DNA of 64,000 nt from Rhizobium freirei PRF 81 (GTDB lineage Bacteria > Pseudomonadota > Alphaproteobacteria > Rhizobiales > Rhizobiaceae), in NCBI RefSeq assembly GCF_000359745.1, contig NZ_AQHN01000095.1, positions 80,791 to 144,790 of the forward strand, in the 5' to 3' direction. The translations under genes and the position numbers were made by a program. The notes under the pieces are model-generated. The model was not told where the DNA came from, made no database searches, and worked only from the letters and a program-made list of their open reading frames with translations. This document shows positions 17,584 to 26,407 of the stretch, piece by piece. Numbering within the stretch: position 1 is the stretch's first letter; each line of letters opens with the position of its first letter.

Positions 17584-18057
17584 ATGGAAGCCATAAAAGA
17601 GCAGGAGCAGTCACTCATTCTGCCCGGCTTTAAATACGAGGATGCCTGGTGTCTTGGTCAGTCGCTTTATACGAAGGCGATCGAGCGACACTTGCCTCTG
17701 TTCATGGAGGTTTTTGTAAATGGCGGGGTGCGATTTGCTGCCGCATCTCCAAAGGCTCACAACAATCTGGCCGATTGGGTTAGGCGCAAGCGCAATCTTA
17801 CTTTACGGATGGGGCAAAGCAGCTACCTGACCGACGTGATGTTTAAGGAGCATGGCATCTCGCTCGAAGCATTCGGAATGGATCTCGTCAATTTTGGTTT
17901 GGGCGGAGGAAGCATTCCAATTGCGGTTTCCGATATCGGCATCATCGGTGCAGTGACCGTCTCCGGACTGCCGAATATCGACGACCACAATCTTGCTGTC
18001 GAATGCATCGCCGAATTGCTCGGCCAAGACTTCAACGATCTCAAACTAAGCCAGTAA
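17584..18057 (+). CDS. UPF0303 / heme-degrading-domain family protein (second copy)
   Basis: A 157-residue family domain. Signatures are WVRRKRNLTLRMGQSSY, the glycine-rich GLGGGSIPI and VTVSGLPNIDDHNLA near the C-terminus, equivalent to the first copy at 7264-7731. I chose the ATG at 17584 because it matches the family N-terminus (MEAIKEQEQSL), although its ribosome site is weak. A GTG at 17314 would give a 247-residue protein. It is 12 bp upstream of a Gfo/Idh gene with AGAGG before its start, forming the same pair seen at 6179-7731. Biochemical role unproven. Confidence 0.78.
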   Translation: MEAIKEQEQSLILPGFKYEDAWCLGQSLYTKAIERHLPLFMEVFVNGGVRFAAASPKAHNNLADWVRRKRNLTLRMGQSSYLTDVMFKEHGISLEAFGMDLVNFGLGGGSIPIAVSDIGIIGAVTVSGLPNIDDHNLAVECIAELLGQDFNDLKLSQ

Positions 18058-18069
18058 GCGAGAGGACCT

Positions 18070-19128
18070 ATGAACAAAGCCAAGCTACGCTGGGGCATCG
18101 TCGGCCCCGGCGAGATCGCAAAGACTTTTGCTGCGGCGCTCCGAAAATCGGATACAGGTATGCTGACCGCCGTTGGTACACGCAATCCTGCCCGCGCTAG
18201 TCTGGCCGAGGATTTTGCAGGTGCCCGTATTGTTGATGGATACGAAAATCTGCTGAACAGCACCGATGTGGACGTTGTTTACATCGCAACACCGCATGTC
18301 AATCACGTAGAGTGGGCAATAAAAGGTCTGAGGGCGGGTAAGCATGTCCTCGTCGAAAAGCCTGTTGCGATGACCCAGGCGGGTGCAAAGCGGGTTTATG
18401 AGGAGGCCAAAAAGGCGAACCGGTTTGCTGGTGAGGCATTCATGTACAGACCCCATCCGCAGACTCGAAAGCTAATGGAGCTAGTTAGGGACGGTGCAAT
18501 TGGTACGCCCCGAATCATTCGATCAAACTTCGGGTTCAACGCGGGACGAATTCTGAGCGGGCATCGCCTGTTTGAGCCTAGCCTTGCAGGCGGTGCCATT
18601 CTCGATCTTGGCGGCTATCCCGCGTCTATTGTTCGCCTCCTGGCAGGGGCCGCAGAAAGCCTGCCGTTCCTCGATCCTGAATTGGTCAGCGGCGCCGCCC
18701 ATATCGAGGGTGATGTTGATCTTTGGTCTTCGGCCACGCTGAAGTTTTCAAACGGCATCATCGGCGAACTGTCTTGCTCGATGATGGCACAGCTGGACAA
18801 CACGCTTTTTGTCTTTGGATCGGCCGGGACAATTGCCGTTAGGGACTTCTGGTATGCCTCAGGGCGGAACGGGGGAGTGGGGACGATCACGCTTACGCAG
18901 GCAGACATGGTTTCCAACATTGAAGTGAGGGACGAACGTTGGCTCTATACGTTCGAGATCGATGATGTTGCCCGCTCAATCCATGCGGGGAATTTGGAAT
19001 TCAACGCGCCGGGGATGAGCTGGGAGGATTCCTTGGGCAACATGGGGGTGCTTGACGCTTGGCGACGGACTGCAGGCCTTCACTATGAAATCGAACAGGA
19101 CGAACTCGGGAACTTCCAGGAGCATTAA
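18070..19128 (+). CDS. Gfo/Idh/MocA family oxidoreductase
   Basis: A 352-residue NAD(P)-dependent dehydrogenase. The Rossmann motif is WGIVGPGEIA at residues 8-17, then YIATPHVNH, and the EKP motif is at 96-98 (HVLVEKPVAMT). It follows the UPF0303 gene by 12 bp and is followed directly by a Dabb-domain gene whose ribosome site lies inside its last codons, so the three are one operon. It is a third member of the family in this window. Substrate not deducible. Confidence 0.9.
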   Translation: MNKAKLRWGIVGPGEIAKTFAAALRKSDTGMLTAVGTRNPARASLAEDFAGARIVDGYENLLNSTDVDVVYIATPHVNHVEWAIKGLRAGKHVLVEKPVAMTQAGAKRVYEEAKKANRFAGEAFMYRPHPQTRKLMELVRDGAIGTPRIIRSNFGFNAGRILSGHRLFEPSLAGGAILDLGGYPASIVRLLAGAAESLPFLDPELVSGAAHIEGDVDLWSSATLKFSNGIIGELSCSMMAQLDNTLFVFGSAGTIAVRDFWYASGRNGGVGTITLTQADMVSNIEVRDERWLYTFEIDDVARSIHAGNLEFNAPGMSWEDSLGNMGVLDAWRRTAGLHYEIEQDELGNFQEH

Positions 19129-19129
19129 A

Positions 19130-19435
19130 TTGATCAGACATACAATCGTATTCAGTCTCAGGCATGCGTTTGAATCGGCGGAAGAGGCTGAATTCCTGCA
19201 GCAAGCGATAGTGCTGGCCGACATTCCCTCTGTGCGGAGTTTTGAGCGACTTCGCCAAATCAGCCCAAAATGTGGCTTCATGTTCGGGTTCTCAATGGAG
19301 TTCGAGAATGAGGCCGGCTACGCGGAATACAATTCCGACCCTCGGCATAAGGCCTTCGTTCGCGACTATTGGGAGACAGGCGTGTCTTCCTTTCAGGAGA
19401 TCGACTACGAACCACTTGTGGCCTATTCGCAATAG
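19130..19435 (+). CDS. Dabb (stress-responsive A/B barrel) domain protein
   Basis: A 101-residue single-domain ferredoxin-like dimeric barrel. It begins MIRHTIVFSLRH, the usual Dabb N-terminus, and ends with YNSDPRHKAFVRDYW and a short tail. The start is a TTG at 19130, with AGGAG seven bases upstream at 19118-19122; the longer open frame overlaps the Gfo/Idh gene and is not Dabb-like. Dabb proteins include small lyases, cyclases and decarboxylases. Its place after the oxidoreductase suggests it handles the same intermediate, which is inference. Confidence 0.82.
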   Translation: MIRHTIVFSLRHAFESAEEAEFLQQAIVLADIPSVRSFERLRQISPKCGFMFGFSMEFENEAGYAEYNSDPRHKAFVRDYWETGVSSFQEIDYEPLVAYSQ

Positions 19436-19492
19436 AACCGACGGCCCTGAGGGCATGCAAGGGCGCGCTCTGGAGTTGTAAGAAGCATTCCC

Positions 19493-19816
19493 AAGGCCGC
19501 GAGAGTCATATCACCGATAAGTTGCGATCTGTTCCCGGCGGAAGTTAGGACGAGCGGAATTGGTGTTCCTTGTGCACTTGCCGGGGCAGTGTTCGGATCG
19601 ACATCGCCACTGATCACCACCTGGTTCATCAAGTCTGGAACGCCACACTATATCGGCTACTATATGATCCTGTTTTGCGTCATCGTCTTGGTGGCGGCTC
19701 TTGCTATGCCCAAGCCAGTAGGGCGGAAATCGAATCGTAGCATCCACATCTCCGTCGACCGTTACGTCGTTGGCGGTCGACGTCATGATTATCGTTTCCA
19801 ACGAACTGCGTTTTAG
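19493..19816 (+). pseudogene. Remnant of an MHS-type MFS transporter, C-terminal end
   Basis: The plus-strand frame reads LFPAEVRTSGIGVPCALAGA, then FGSTSPLITTW, a GYYMILFCVIVLVAALAMP membrane helix, and a short tail. LFP-x-x-VR-x-SGIG is a hallmark of the metabolite:proton symporter (MHS) branch of the major facilitator superfamily. Only the last two or so helices remain, there is no start, and the upstream frame breaks around 19490. It is therefore the 3' scar of a lost transporter gene between the Dabb gene and convergent aspA. The stretch from 19817 to 19951 holds nothing I can identify. Confidence 0.7.
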
Positions 19817-19951
19817 TTCGCGGGGCGCTGTCACCACTAACAGGCCCGCTTGGACAGCCGACCTTCACCACGGCGGCCAAGAACCCCTTTTCGCTGCTAT
19901 CTCACTGTTGTCTTTATCTTAGATGGGCACCTGCCTCCTTCTTCAGTCTGC

Positions 19952-21367
19952 TCACGAGTGCCGTGCACTGGGAGCTGTCAGTGCGGCTGGATCCGCTGCT
20001 ACGCGTACGAGGTCCTCCGTTATGTCAGCCTGCGATGCCATAACCTCTCGAATAGTGCTGCCAGAGAGTAGAACCAGTTTAGCCAAATCAGCCGCGCGTT
20101 CATAACCTATGATCGGCGTGAGTGCGGTCGCAACCGCAGTGCTGGATTCGAGATGCGCACGGCATTGGTCCACGTTTGCGGATATCCCGGTCACGCATTT
20201 GCTCCTCAAAGCGACAACGGCATTTTTGAGCAACGAAAGCGACTGGAGAATGTTATAGGTGATCACCGGCTCCATAACGTTCAATTGAAGCTGCCCCGCT
20301 TCTGCTGCCATTGTTATTGTCAAGTCGGCACCTATGATCTGGAATGCTACCTGATTAACTACCTCCGGAATCACCGGGTTGACCTTTCCGGGCATTATCG
20401 AGGATCCCGGTTGCAAGGGCGGCAGGTTAATCTCGTTCAAGCCTCCCCGCGGTCCGCTGGAGAGCAAACGGAGATCGCTACAAATTTTCGACAGCTTCGT
20501 CGCCGTTCGCTTGAGCATTCCAGAAAATAGGACAAAGGCCCCCGTATCCCAGCAAGCCTCGACAAGATTGCTCGCTGACTTCAGAGACAGTCCGGATATG
20601 GCTGACAGTTCTGTGATAGCGATCTCCGCATAACGCCGATCCGTGTTGATGCCCGTGCCGATCGCCGTGCCGCCGAGATTGATCTCTTTGAGGAACAGCG
20701 AGAGTTCTGAGAGCCTCTCGACATCCTCGCGCAGCGTGGCTGCGAACGCTGCAAATTCTTGTCCGAGCGTCATCGGAACGGCATCTTGCAACTGTGTGCG
20801 CCCGAGCTTGAGGACATCGCGGAATTCGGTTGCCTTCTCATCGAGGGCATCCGCCAGTTTCGTCAATTCGTCGCTGAGATCGACGTAAGAGAAGAGAATC
20901 GCAAGCCGGATGGCCGTTGGATAGACATCATTGGTGGACTGGGCAAGGTTGACATCGTTGTTCGGATGGATGTCAGAATATTGCCCCAAAGGAAGCCCCT
21001 GCAGATCCAGCGCCCGGTTCGCTATCACCTCGTTGACGTTCATGTTGGTGGAGGTGCCAGCACCGCCTTGGAACACGTCAAGAGGAAACTCCGCGTCAAG
21101 TCTGCCGGCAACAACGTCGTCGCATGCGGCTTCGATCCAGCCCGCTTTCTCAGCCGGCAGATTTCCCAACGTCATGTTGGCACGCGCGCACGCCTTTTTC
21201 ACCATTCCGAGCGCCCGGATGAGTTGAGGGAAATGTGAGATCGGAATGCCGGAAATCGAAAAATTCTGCAGAGCCCGTGCGGTTTGGGGGCCATAATACG
21301 CAGTCTTTGGAACGCAAACCTCTCCGAGAGGATCCCTTTCCAGACGATAGCTTTCTACGACGGACAT
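19952..21367 (-). CDS. aspA: Aspartate ammonia-lyase
   Basis: A 471-residue enzyme that converts L-aspartate to fumarate and ammonia. Fumarase/aspartase superfamily landmarks are GGAGTSTNMNVNEV near residue 102, GRTQLQDAVPMTLGQEF near 189 and the signature loop GSSIMPGKVNP at 321-331. The N-terminus (DPLGEVCVPKTAYYG) and LSSGPRGGLNEINLP match AspA better than class II fumarase. The start at 21367 has AAGGA seven bases upstream. It is the last gene of an operon with an acidic-amino-acid-type importer and a racemase, so it feeds imported aspartate into the TCA cycle. A related lyase activity cannot be fully excluded. Confidence 0.92.
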   Translation of the reverse strand: MSVVESYRLERDPLGEVCVPKTAYYGPQTARALQNFSISGIPISHFPQLIRALGMVKKACARANMTLGNLPAEKAGWIEAACDDVVAGRLDAEFPLDVFQGGAGTSTNMNVNEVIANRALDLQGLPLGQYSDIHPNNDVNLAQSTNDVYPTAIRLAILFSYVDLSDELTKLADALDEKATEFRDVLKLGRTQLQDAVPMTLGQEFAAFAATLREDVERLSELSLFLKEINLGGTAIGTGINTDRRYAEIAITELSAISGLSLKSASNLVEACWDTGAFVLFSGMLKRTATKLSKICSDLRLLSSGPRGGLNEINLPPLQPGSSIMPGKVNPVIPEVVNQVAFQIIGADLTITMAAEAGQLQLNVMEPVITYNILQSLSLLKNAVVALRSKCVTGISANVDQCRAHLESSTAVATALTPIIGYERAADLAKLVLLSGSTIREVMASQADITEDLVRVAADPAALTAPSARHS

Positions 21368-21411
21368 TTGTTCTTCCTTCAAATGTTTGATGAGTTCGTC
21401 TCGGATCTCAG

Positions 21412-22188
21412 TCAGTGCAGGATTTTGCCGAGGAAGTCCTGCGCGCGGTCACTTTTCGGCCGGGCGAAGAACTCTTTAGGTGCGCTCTCTTCGATGACTT
21501 CGCCTTTATCCATGAACACGATTCGATCGGCGACTTCTTTGGCGAAACCCATCTCATGAGTGACGCAGAGCATCGTCATGCCTTCGCCGGCGAGTTCGAC
21601 CATTGTATCCAGCACCTCATTCACCATCTCCGGGTCAAGCGCGGAGGTTGGCTCATCAAACAGCATGATCTTCGGCTGCATACATAAAGCCCTTGCGATC
21701 GCGACGCGCTGCTGCTGTCCACCGGATAATTGGCCCGGGTATTTGTCTGCCTGGTCCGGAATCCTCACCTTTGTCAGGAAATGCATGGCACGTTCGCGCG
21801 CCTCGTACTTGGCGACACCTCGGGCCTGGATCGGTGCCAGCATGCAGTTCTCTAGAATCGTTAGATGCGGAAAGAGATTGAAGCTTTGAAATACCATTCC
21901 GACTTCCCGTCGGATCGCATCGATGTTTTTCAGTTTCCCATCGAGTTCAACGCCGTCGACGACGATGCGCCCGCCATCGTGCTCCTCGATGCGATTGATG
22001 CAACGGATCAGGGTGGACTTTCCCGAGCCCGAGGGACCGCAAATGACGATCCGTTCTCCTCTACGCACGGTTAGGTTGATCAGATTTAAGGCAGTAAAGT
22101 GCCCGTAGCGCTTTTCAAGCCTTTCGATTTTGATGATCTGGTTCCTGTCGCCGGAGAGCCCGGTCTGTGCCTGCGAGTTCAATTTCAT
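21412..22188 (-). CDS. Polar amino-acid ABC transporter ATPase, GltL/GlnQ-like
   Basis: A 258-residue ATPase. Walker A is at residues 51-59 (GPSGSGKST), the signature LSGGQQQR at 154-161, Walker B LFDEPTSALDPE follows, and the switch region reads VTHEMGFA, all characteristic of polar amino-acid importers. AGAGGA precedes the start. It lies between the two permease genes and aspA on the minus strand. With a racemase and aspartase in the same operon, the substrate is probably aspartate or another acidic amino acid. Confidence 0.94.
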   Translation of the reverse strand: MKLNSQAQTGLSGDRNQIIKIERLEKRYGHFTALNLINLTVRRGERIVICGPSGSGKSTLIRCINRIEEHDGGRIVVDGVELDGKLKNIDAIRREVGMVFQSFNLFPHLTILENCMLAPIQARGVAKYEARERAMHFLTKVRIPDQADKYPGQLSGGQQQRVAIARALCMQPKIMLFDEPTSALDPEMVNEVLDTMVELAGEGMTMLCVTHEMGFAKEVADRIVFMDKGEVIEESAPKEFFARPKSDRAQDFLGKILH

Positions 22189-22240
22189 GATGAAATCCTC
22201 TTTGCAAAAAGATGGAAACGCGGTTCGTGGACGAGACCGG

Positions 22241-22930
22241 TCACCGAGTCTTGATGGCTGTTCTCGATCGAAGGATCGCGACCACCTGCGATACCCCCAA
22301 GCAAATCATGAGATAGGCAGCCGCAACCGCCAGATAGAGTTCGACCAGGCGCCCATTGATTTGGCCAAGTTTCGACGCAGCGCCAAGCAGGTCCGTTAAT
22401 GAAAGCACATAGACGAGAGATGTGTCTTGGAAGAGAATGATCGTCTGGCTGAGAATGATCGGGGCGACCGCCCGGATGACCTGAGGAAGAATGATGAACC
22501 GATATGTCTTACCTGTTGATACGGAAAGCGCTTGCGCTGCTTCATACTGGCCCTTCGGCAAGGCACGCAGGCCAACCCGGATTATCTCCGAATAATAGGC
22601 GGCCTCGAACATCCCGAACGTCAGGAATGCTGTATAGGTGGCGCCGATCGGTACCGGGCGCCCTGATCCATTCAACATGCCGATGAGGATCGGCACAAGG
22701 AAGAAGAACCAGAACAAAACAAGGATGAGCGGAATGGAACGCATCAACGTGATGTAGCCTCGCGCAAATTGGCTCGCGACAGGCACCTCCAGGTGTTGAA
22801 CGAGTGCGAGCCCGGTCCCGAGCACCATCCCGATTGCGAACGCAATTAGCGTGAGCGCAAGCGAGAATTTGAGGCCTGCCCATAGATATGGCAACGCTGG
22901 CAGGACAACGGAGAAGTCGATCGTGTTCAT
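22241..22930 (-). CDS. Amino-acid ABC transporter permease, GltK-like
   Basis: A 229-residue HisM/GltK-type inner-membrane permease. The conserved loop reads IIRVGLRALPKGQYEAAQAL followed by LPQVIRAVAPIILSQ, which is the ATPase-docking region of polar amino-acid permeases. There are about five membrane helices. Its ATG overlaps the stop of the other permease by four bases (ATGA). It forms a heterodimer with the 22927 product. Confidence 0.93.
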   Translation of the reverse strand: MNTIDFSVVLPALPYLWAGLKFSLALTLIAFAIGMVLGTGLALVQHLEVPVASQFARGYITLMRSIPLILVLFWFFFLVPILIGMLNGSGRPVPIGATYTAFLTFGMFEAAYYSEIIRVGLRALPKGQYEAAQALSVSTGKTYRFIILPQVIRAVAPIILSQTIILFQDTSLVYVLSLTDLLGAASKLGQINGRLVELYLAVAAAYLMICLGVSQVVAILRSRTAIKTR

Positions 22931-23694
22931 GCTGAGGCTCCCGTGGCTCTCGACAGAGTAAAGCGTCTGCGTGGCTTCGATCGCGCTTTCATTCCTGGGA
23001 TGGTCAGTCTCCGATCAATGACTTTCATCAGCTGGTAGGCACAAAGCGCCAGAACGAGGTAAATGACCGTCGCCGCTCCAAATGCGGTGAAGGTCTGGAA
23101 TGTCGCCTCGCTGATCGCACGCGCCTGTGCGGTGAGTTCAAGAAGGCCAATGGTCAACGCCACCGATGTGTTCTTATAGATTCCCATCACCTCGCTGGTT
23201 AGACTGGGGATGATGAGTCGGAGAGCTTGCGGCACGATCACAAATCGATAGGTCTTGGCCGTTGTGAGACCCAACGCAGCCGAAGCTTCCTTCTGGCCAT
23301 TCGGCAATGCCTCGATTCCAGCCCTCACCTGTTCTGCCACTCGCGCCGAAGTATAGAGGCTGAGGCAAAGCAGAGCTGGCCAGAAGGCTCCCCACGGTGG
23401 CGGCATCTGCTTCATCGCGTCGCCGATCGGTTGAGGCAGTAACTCGGGAATGACGAAGTACCAGAGGAACATTTGCACGAGCAGCGGAATGTTGCGGAAT
23501 ATCTCGACGTAAATCCGCGCCATACAGGATACGACCTGTGACGGCACCGTTCGGCCGACGCCAATGATCACGCCGAGCACGAAGGCGATCCACCAGCCAC
23601 AAAAGGCCAGTAGAAGCGTCCATCCAAGTCCCGAAACGAGCCATTGAATGTACAACTGACCATCCGGCGCTGGCTGCAAGAGAGCGTTAAACAT
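22927..23694 (-). CDS. Amino-acid ABC transporter permease, GltJ-like
   Basis: A 255-residue GltJ-type permease. The docking loop is VRAGIEALPNGQKEASAALG followed by VPQALRLIIPSLTSE. The N-terminal segment with QWLVSGLGWTLLLA is typical of the GltJ member, and the C-terminal tail is basic. It is separated from the binding-protein gene by a GC-rich hairpin and overlaps the second permease gene by four bases. Confidence 0.93.
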   Translation of the reverse strand: MFNALLQPAPDGQLYIQWLVSGLGWTLLLAFCGWWIAFVLGVIIGVGRTVPSQVVSCMARIYVEIFRNIPLLVQMFLWYFVIPELLPQPIGDAMKQMPPPWGAFWPALLCLSLYTSARVAEQVRAGIEALPNGQKEASAALGLTTAKTYRFVIVPQALRLIIPSLTSEVMGIYKNTSVALTIGLLELTAQARAISEATFQTFTAFGAATVIYLVLALCAYQLMKVIDRRLTIPGMKARSKPRRRFTLSRATGASA

Positions 23695-23714
23695 AGATTC
23701 ACTCCTGAAGCTGG

Positions 23715-23735
23715 GGCCGCGACGAAATCGCGGCC
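23715..23735 (-). terminator. GC-rich hairpin between binding-protein and permease genes
   Basis: Perfect eight-base arms (23715-23722 and 23728-23735) flank a five-base loop, 14 bases beyond the binding-protein stop. The position is the usual one for a stem-loop that raises binding-protein mRNA over permease mRNA. There is no T run, so full termination is unlikely. Confidence 0.6.
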
Positions 23736-23748
23736 GTCCGATTGATCA

Positions 23749-24642
23749 TCAAAGGGCGTCGCTCGGATTCGCGACACGGGCCTTCAACGCCTCGCCCATC
23801 GGAAACTCGAGATTTTCATTGCGTGGAGGAATGTCCTGGGTGAACCACTTGTCGTAGACTTTCGTAAACGCCCCTGAGGTCATCTGTTCGGCCAGGACGC
23901 CGTCGACAAGGGCCTTGAAGTCGGTGTCGCCTTTGGCAAACATTAGGCCGTAGGGAATGTTGCCGAAACTGCCCGGCACGATCGTCAGCGCCGATGGATT
24001 GCCCGATGAGGCCCTCAGGCCAGCGAGAAGGATGTCATCTTCTAAAAACGCGATCGCGCGACCGGTATTGAGTGTAAGAAAAGACTCGGCATGGTCCTTT
24101 GCCTGGATAAGGTTGATGTTCAGGTTGTCCTTCGCATTCAACCCCTGGGCAAACCCGACGGCGTTGGAGCCTTGCGTCACGACGACTGTCTTGCCGGCCA
24201 AGTCTTTCGATCCAGCGACATTTGCAGATGTCTTCACGAGCCAGCTTGGCTGCACCATGAAGATCGCGACGCTGAATGAAACTTGCTCCTGGCGCTGCGC
24301 GTTGTTCGCAGTGCTACCGCACTCAAGATCAACCGTACCATTCTGGATAAGCGGAATGCGGTTCGACGAGTTTACTGGGGTATAGTTGACTTGTAGGTCA
24401 GGACGATTGAGCTTGGACTTGATTTTTTCGATGATGCCCGCGCAGAGATCGAGTGAGAATCCGATCGGCTTCTGCTCTGCACCAAGGTAGGAGAAGGGGA
24501 TCGAGGCCTCACGATAGCCGATGGTGATAGCGCCAGTTGATTTGATCCGCTCCAGTGTCTCACTCTGAGCAGACGCGGTAGTGGAAAAGGATGATGTTGT
24601 CGCCACGACGGCAAAAACAGCCAACATTGTTCTCATTCGCAT
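23749..24642 (-). CDS. Amino-acid-binding periplasmic protein, GltI-like
   Basis: A 297-residue family 3 solute-binding protein. A Sec signal peptide (MRMRTMLAVFAVVAT, cleavage after ASA near residue 25) is followed by LERIKSTGAITIGYREASIPFSY, the standard family opening. NGTVDLECGSTANNAQRQEQV matches the glutamate/aspartate-binding GltI group. GAGGGAAAAG precedes the ATG. It delivers an acidic amino acid to the permeases encoded downstream. Whether it prefers D- or L-aspartate or glutamate cannot be told from sequence. Confidence 0.92.
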   Translation of the reverse strand: MRMRTMLAVFAVVATTSSFSTTASAQSETLERIKSTGAITIGYREASIPFSYLGAEQKPIGFSLDLCAGIIEKIKSKLNRPDLQVNYTPVNSSNRIPLIQNGTVDLECGSTANNAQRQEQVSFSVAIFMVQPSWLVKTSANVAGSKDLAGKTVVVTQGSNAVGFAQGLNAKDNLNINLIQAKDHAESFLTLNTGRAIAFLEDDILLAGLRASSGNPSALTIVPGSFGNIPYGLMFAKGDTDFKALVDGVLAEQMTSGAFTKVYDKWFTQDIPPRNENLEFPMGEALKARVANPSDAL

Positions 24643-24765
24643 GTTCTTTTCCCTCTCTGGTTGGGATTTTCTGTGGTCTCGGTGGTCATGTTTTTCCAGC
24701 GGTCGCGTCCGAGCTCGCGCCGTGGTTCAGAAGTGCCTCGCATGCCGGTTGTGTGTCGGATTGTG

Positions 24766-25647
24766 CTACTGACTGATCGCCGACCACAAACGGTTCAGCG
24801 CGCGAGACCCATTATTGCGATCGCGATAGGCAACGACGGATAGTGTCATGCTCCATTTGTCATCATCCAATGCAACGAGACGTTCTTCGGCTCTGCTGGC
24901 TGTGCAATCGGGAAGCCATGCAACTCCAGTTCCTGTCAACGTAAGTTCCCTCAGTACGTCCGCCATGTCGCTTTTGAAAATCGGCGTCGCGGAAAAAGAC
25001 TGCCCCGAAGATTCAATGGCAAGATCGACCATGCGCCCCAAATAAGTTCCAGACGAGTAGGCGAGCAGCGGCAAAGGGGCCGACGGATCACCTGGCAGCG
25101 AGAACTTTTCCGCAACATGCCGAGCGGCGTACGGCTTGAGTTTTTCGGTACCCAGCTCTACACGCTCGTAGACGTCTGGATCTAAATGAATGGGTTGCTG
25201 GGCATGATGGAAGCACACCAGCATATCCACATCCCCGGCAACCAGTGACGTCACCGTGTCGTGGACGTTCCCAGGCACGAGTTGACAACTCAGGGCACGC
25301 CCTTCAGACCAATCCACCCACCATTCTGGCAGCCGTCCTGTCGCCAGTGCATGAGGAAGCGCCAGGCGCACCTGATCACGGCGAAGTGTGGGTTCAGCAC
25401 CCAATTCCGTGCGCAAATCAAGCAAGTTGCGCAGGATCTGCGCCGCCTGATCACGAAACCGTTCGCCCTCAATAGTCAATCGGGTGGGAAACACACTGCG
25501 ATCGATCAAAGCCACGCCCAGCCACGCCTCGAGCGCCTGAATCCGCCGGCTGAAGGCTGGCTGCGAGGCGTTGCGATCATTTGCGGCTCGCGTGAAGTTA
25601 CCGGTCTCGGCAACCGCCAGAAAATCCTGGAGCCATGTAATGTCCAT
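24766..25647 (-). CDS. LysR-family transcriptional regulator
   Basis: A 293-residue LysR-type regulator starting MDITWLQDFLAVAETGNFTR, the typical first helices, with the recognition region ASQPAFSRRIQALEAWLG. A substrate-binding domain follows. The ATG at 25647 is two bases from the racemase stop (25649); a longer in-frame start overlapping the racemase is less likely. It lies inside the aspartate operon, between the racemase and the binding-protein gene, so it probably regulates the whole unit from the promoter upstream of the racemase. Confidence 0.9.
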   Translation of the reverse strand: MDITWLQDFLAVAETGNFTRAANDRNASQPAFSRRIQALEAWLGVALIDRSVFPTRLTIEGERFRDQAAQILRNLLDLRTELGAEPTLRRDQVRLALPHALATGRLPEWWVDWSEGRALSCQLVPGNVHDTVTSLVAGDVDMLVCFHHAQQPIHLDPDVYERVELGTEKLKPYAARHVAEKFSLPGDPSAPLPLLAYSSGTYLGRMVDLAIESSGQSFSATPIFKSDMADVLRELTLTGTGVAWLPDCTASRAEERLVALDDDKWSMTLSVVAYRDRNNGSRALNRLWSAISQ

Positions 25648-25648
25648 A

Positions 25649-26368
25649 TCAGCCCACCGTCTCCATTCGAGCCTCGCCAACAGATGCCCTCACACAAGCG
25701 CGAGCAAGCGCTTCGGTAGCATCCATGATTAACGGACCGTGATCAAAGTCACTCAACGCGACGGGCAGTTCGGTACACGCCAAGAGAAGGCAGTCCGCCC
25801 CCGCATCGGCGAGAAGGCCAGCCGCCTCTGTCGCAGCCTTGCGCGCCGCGGAAATTTGGTTGGCCTTCACGCCGGTGATCGCGCGGTCGATCAATAGCTG
25901 CGTGCCCTCATCGGGGACCAACACCTGCTCGGCCCCCTCAAGAAGACGCTGCGAGTAAATACCTCCTGAAATCGTGCCACGTGTCGCCATTACGGCAATC
26001 GTGCGGGGACGCTCAGCCATCTGGGTAACGTAGTGCGCGACTGCGTCCGCGATGTGCAGGATTTTGGCTCTGCATCCACGCTGTAGTCTGCCGTGCCAAT
26101 AATGTGCCGTGTTACAAGGAATGGCGATAAATTCGACTCCGGCGGCATCGAGCAGCCGTATTCCAGCCAGCATCGGCAAGAATGGGTCATCCCGCCCGTT
26201 CTCAATTGCCGAAGAGCGGTCCGGAATCTGCGGCACGTCATGAACAATCAGCGGAATGTGCTCTTGGTCTACGTCGGCCTTGGTGGCCGAGATAACCTTC
26301 GACAGGAAATCTACGGTGGCTGTGGGGCCCATCCCGCCGAGAATGCCGATTAAGCTCTTTTGGTGCAC
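25649..26368 (-). CDS. Aspartate/glutamate racemase family protein
   Basis: A 239-residue cofactor-independent racemase of the Asp/Glu racemase superfamily. Both catalytic cysteines are present in their motifs: IPCNTAHY (Cys85) and LACTELP (Cys198). The N-terminus IGILGGMGPTATVDF is typical. I start at the GTG at 26368, which has AAGGAAG eight bases upstream; the frame extends to a TTG at 26407 without a good ribosome site. As first gene of an operon with an acidic-amino-acid-type importer and aspartase, it would convert D-aspartate to L-aspartate for deamination. Glutamate or another acidic substrate is possible. Confidence 0.88.
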   Translation of the reverse strand: MHQKSLIGILGGMGPTATVDFLSKVISATKADVDQEHIPLIVHDVPQIPDRSSAIENGRDDPFLPMLAGIRLLDAAGVEFIAIPCNTAHYWHGRLQRGCRAKILHIADAVAHYVTQMAERPRTIAVMATRGTISGGIYSQRLLEGAEQVLVPDEGTQLLIDRAITGVKANQISAARKAATEAAGLLADAGADCLLLACTELPVALSDFDHGPLIMDATEALARACVRASVGEARMETVG

Positions 26369-26407
26369 GACATTGACTTCCTTTTTTGCAGCAAGATTAC
26401 TGATCAA

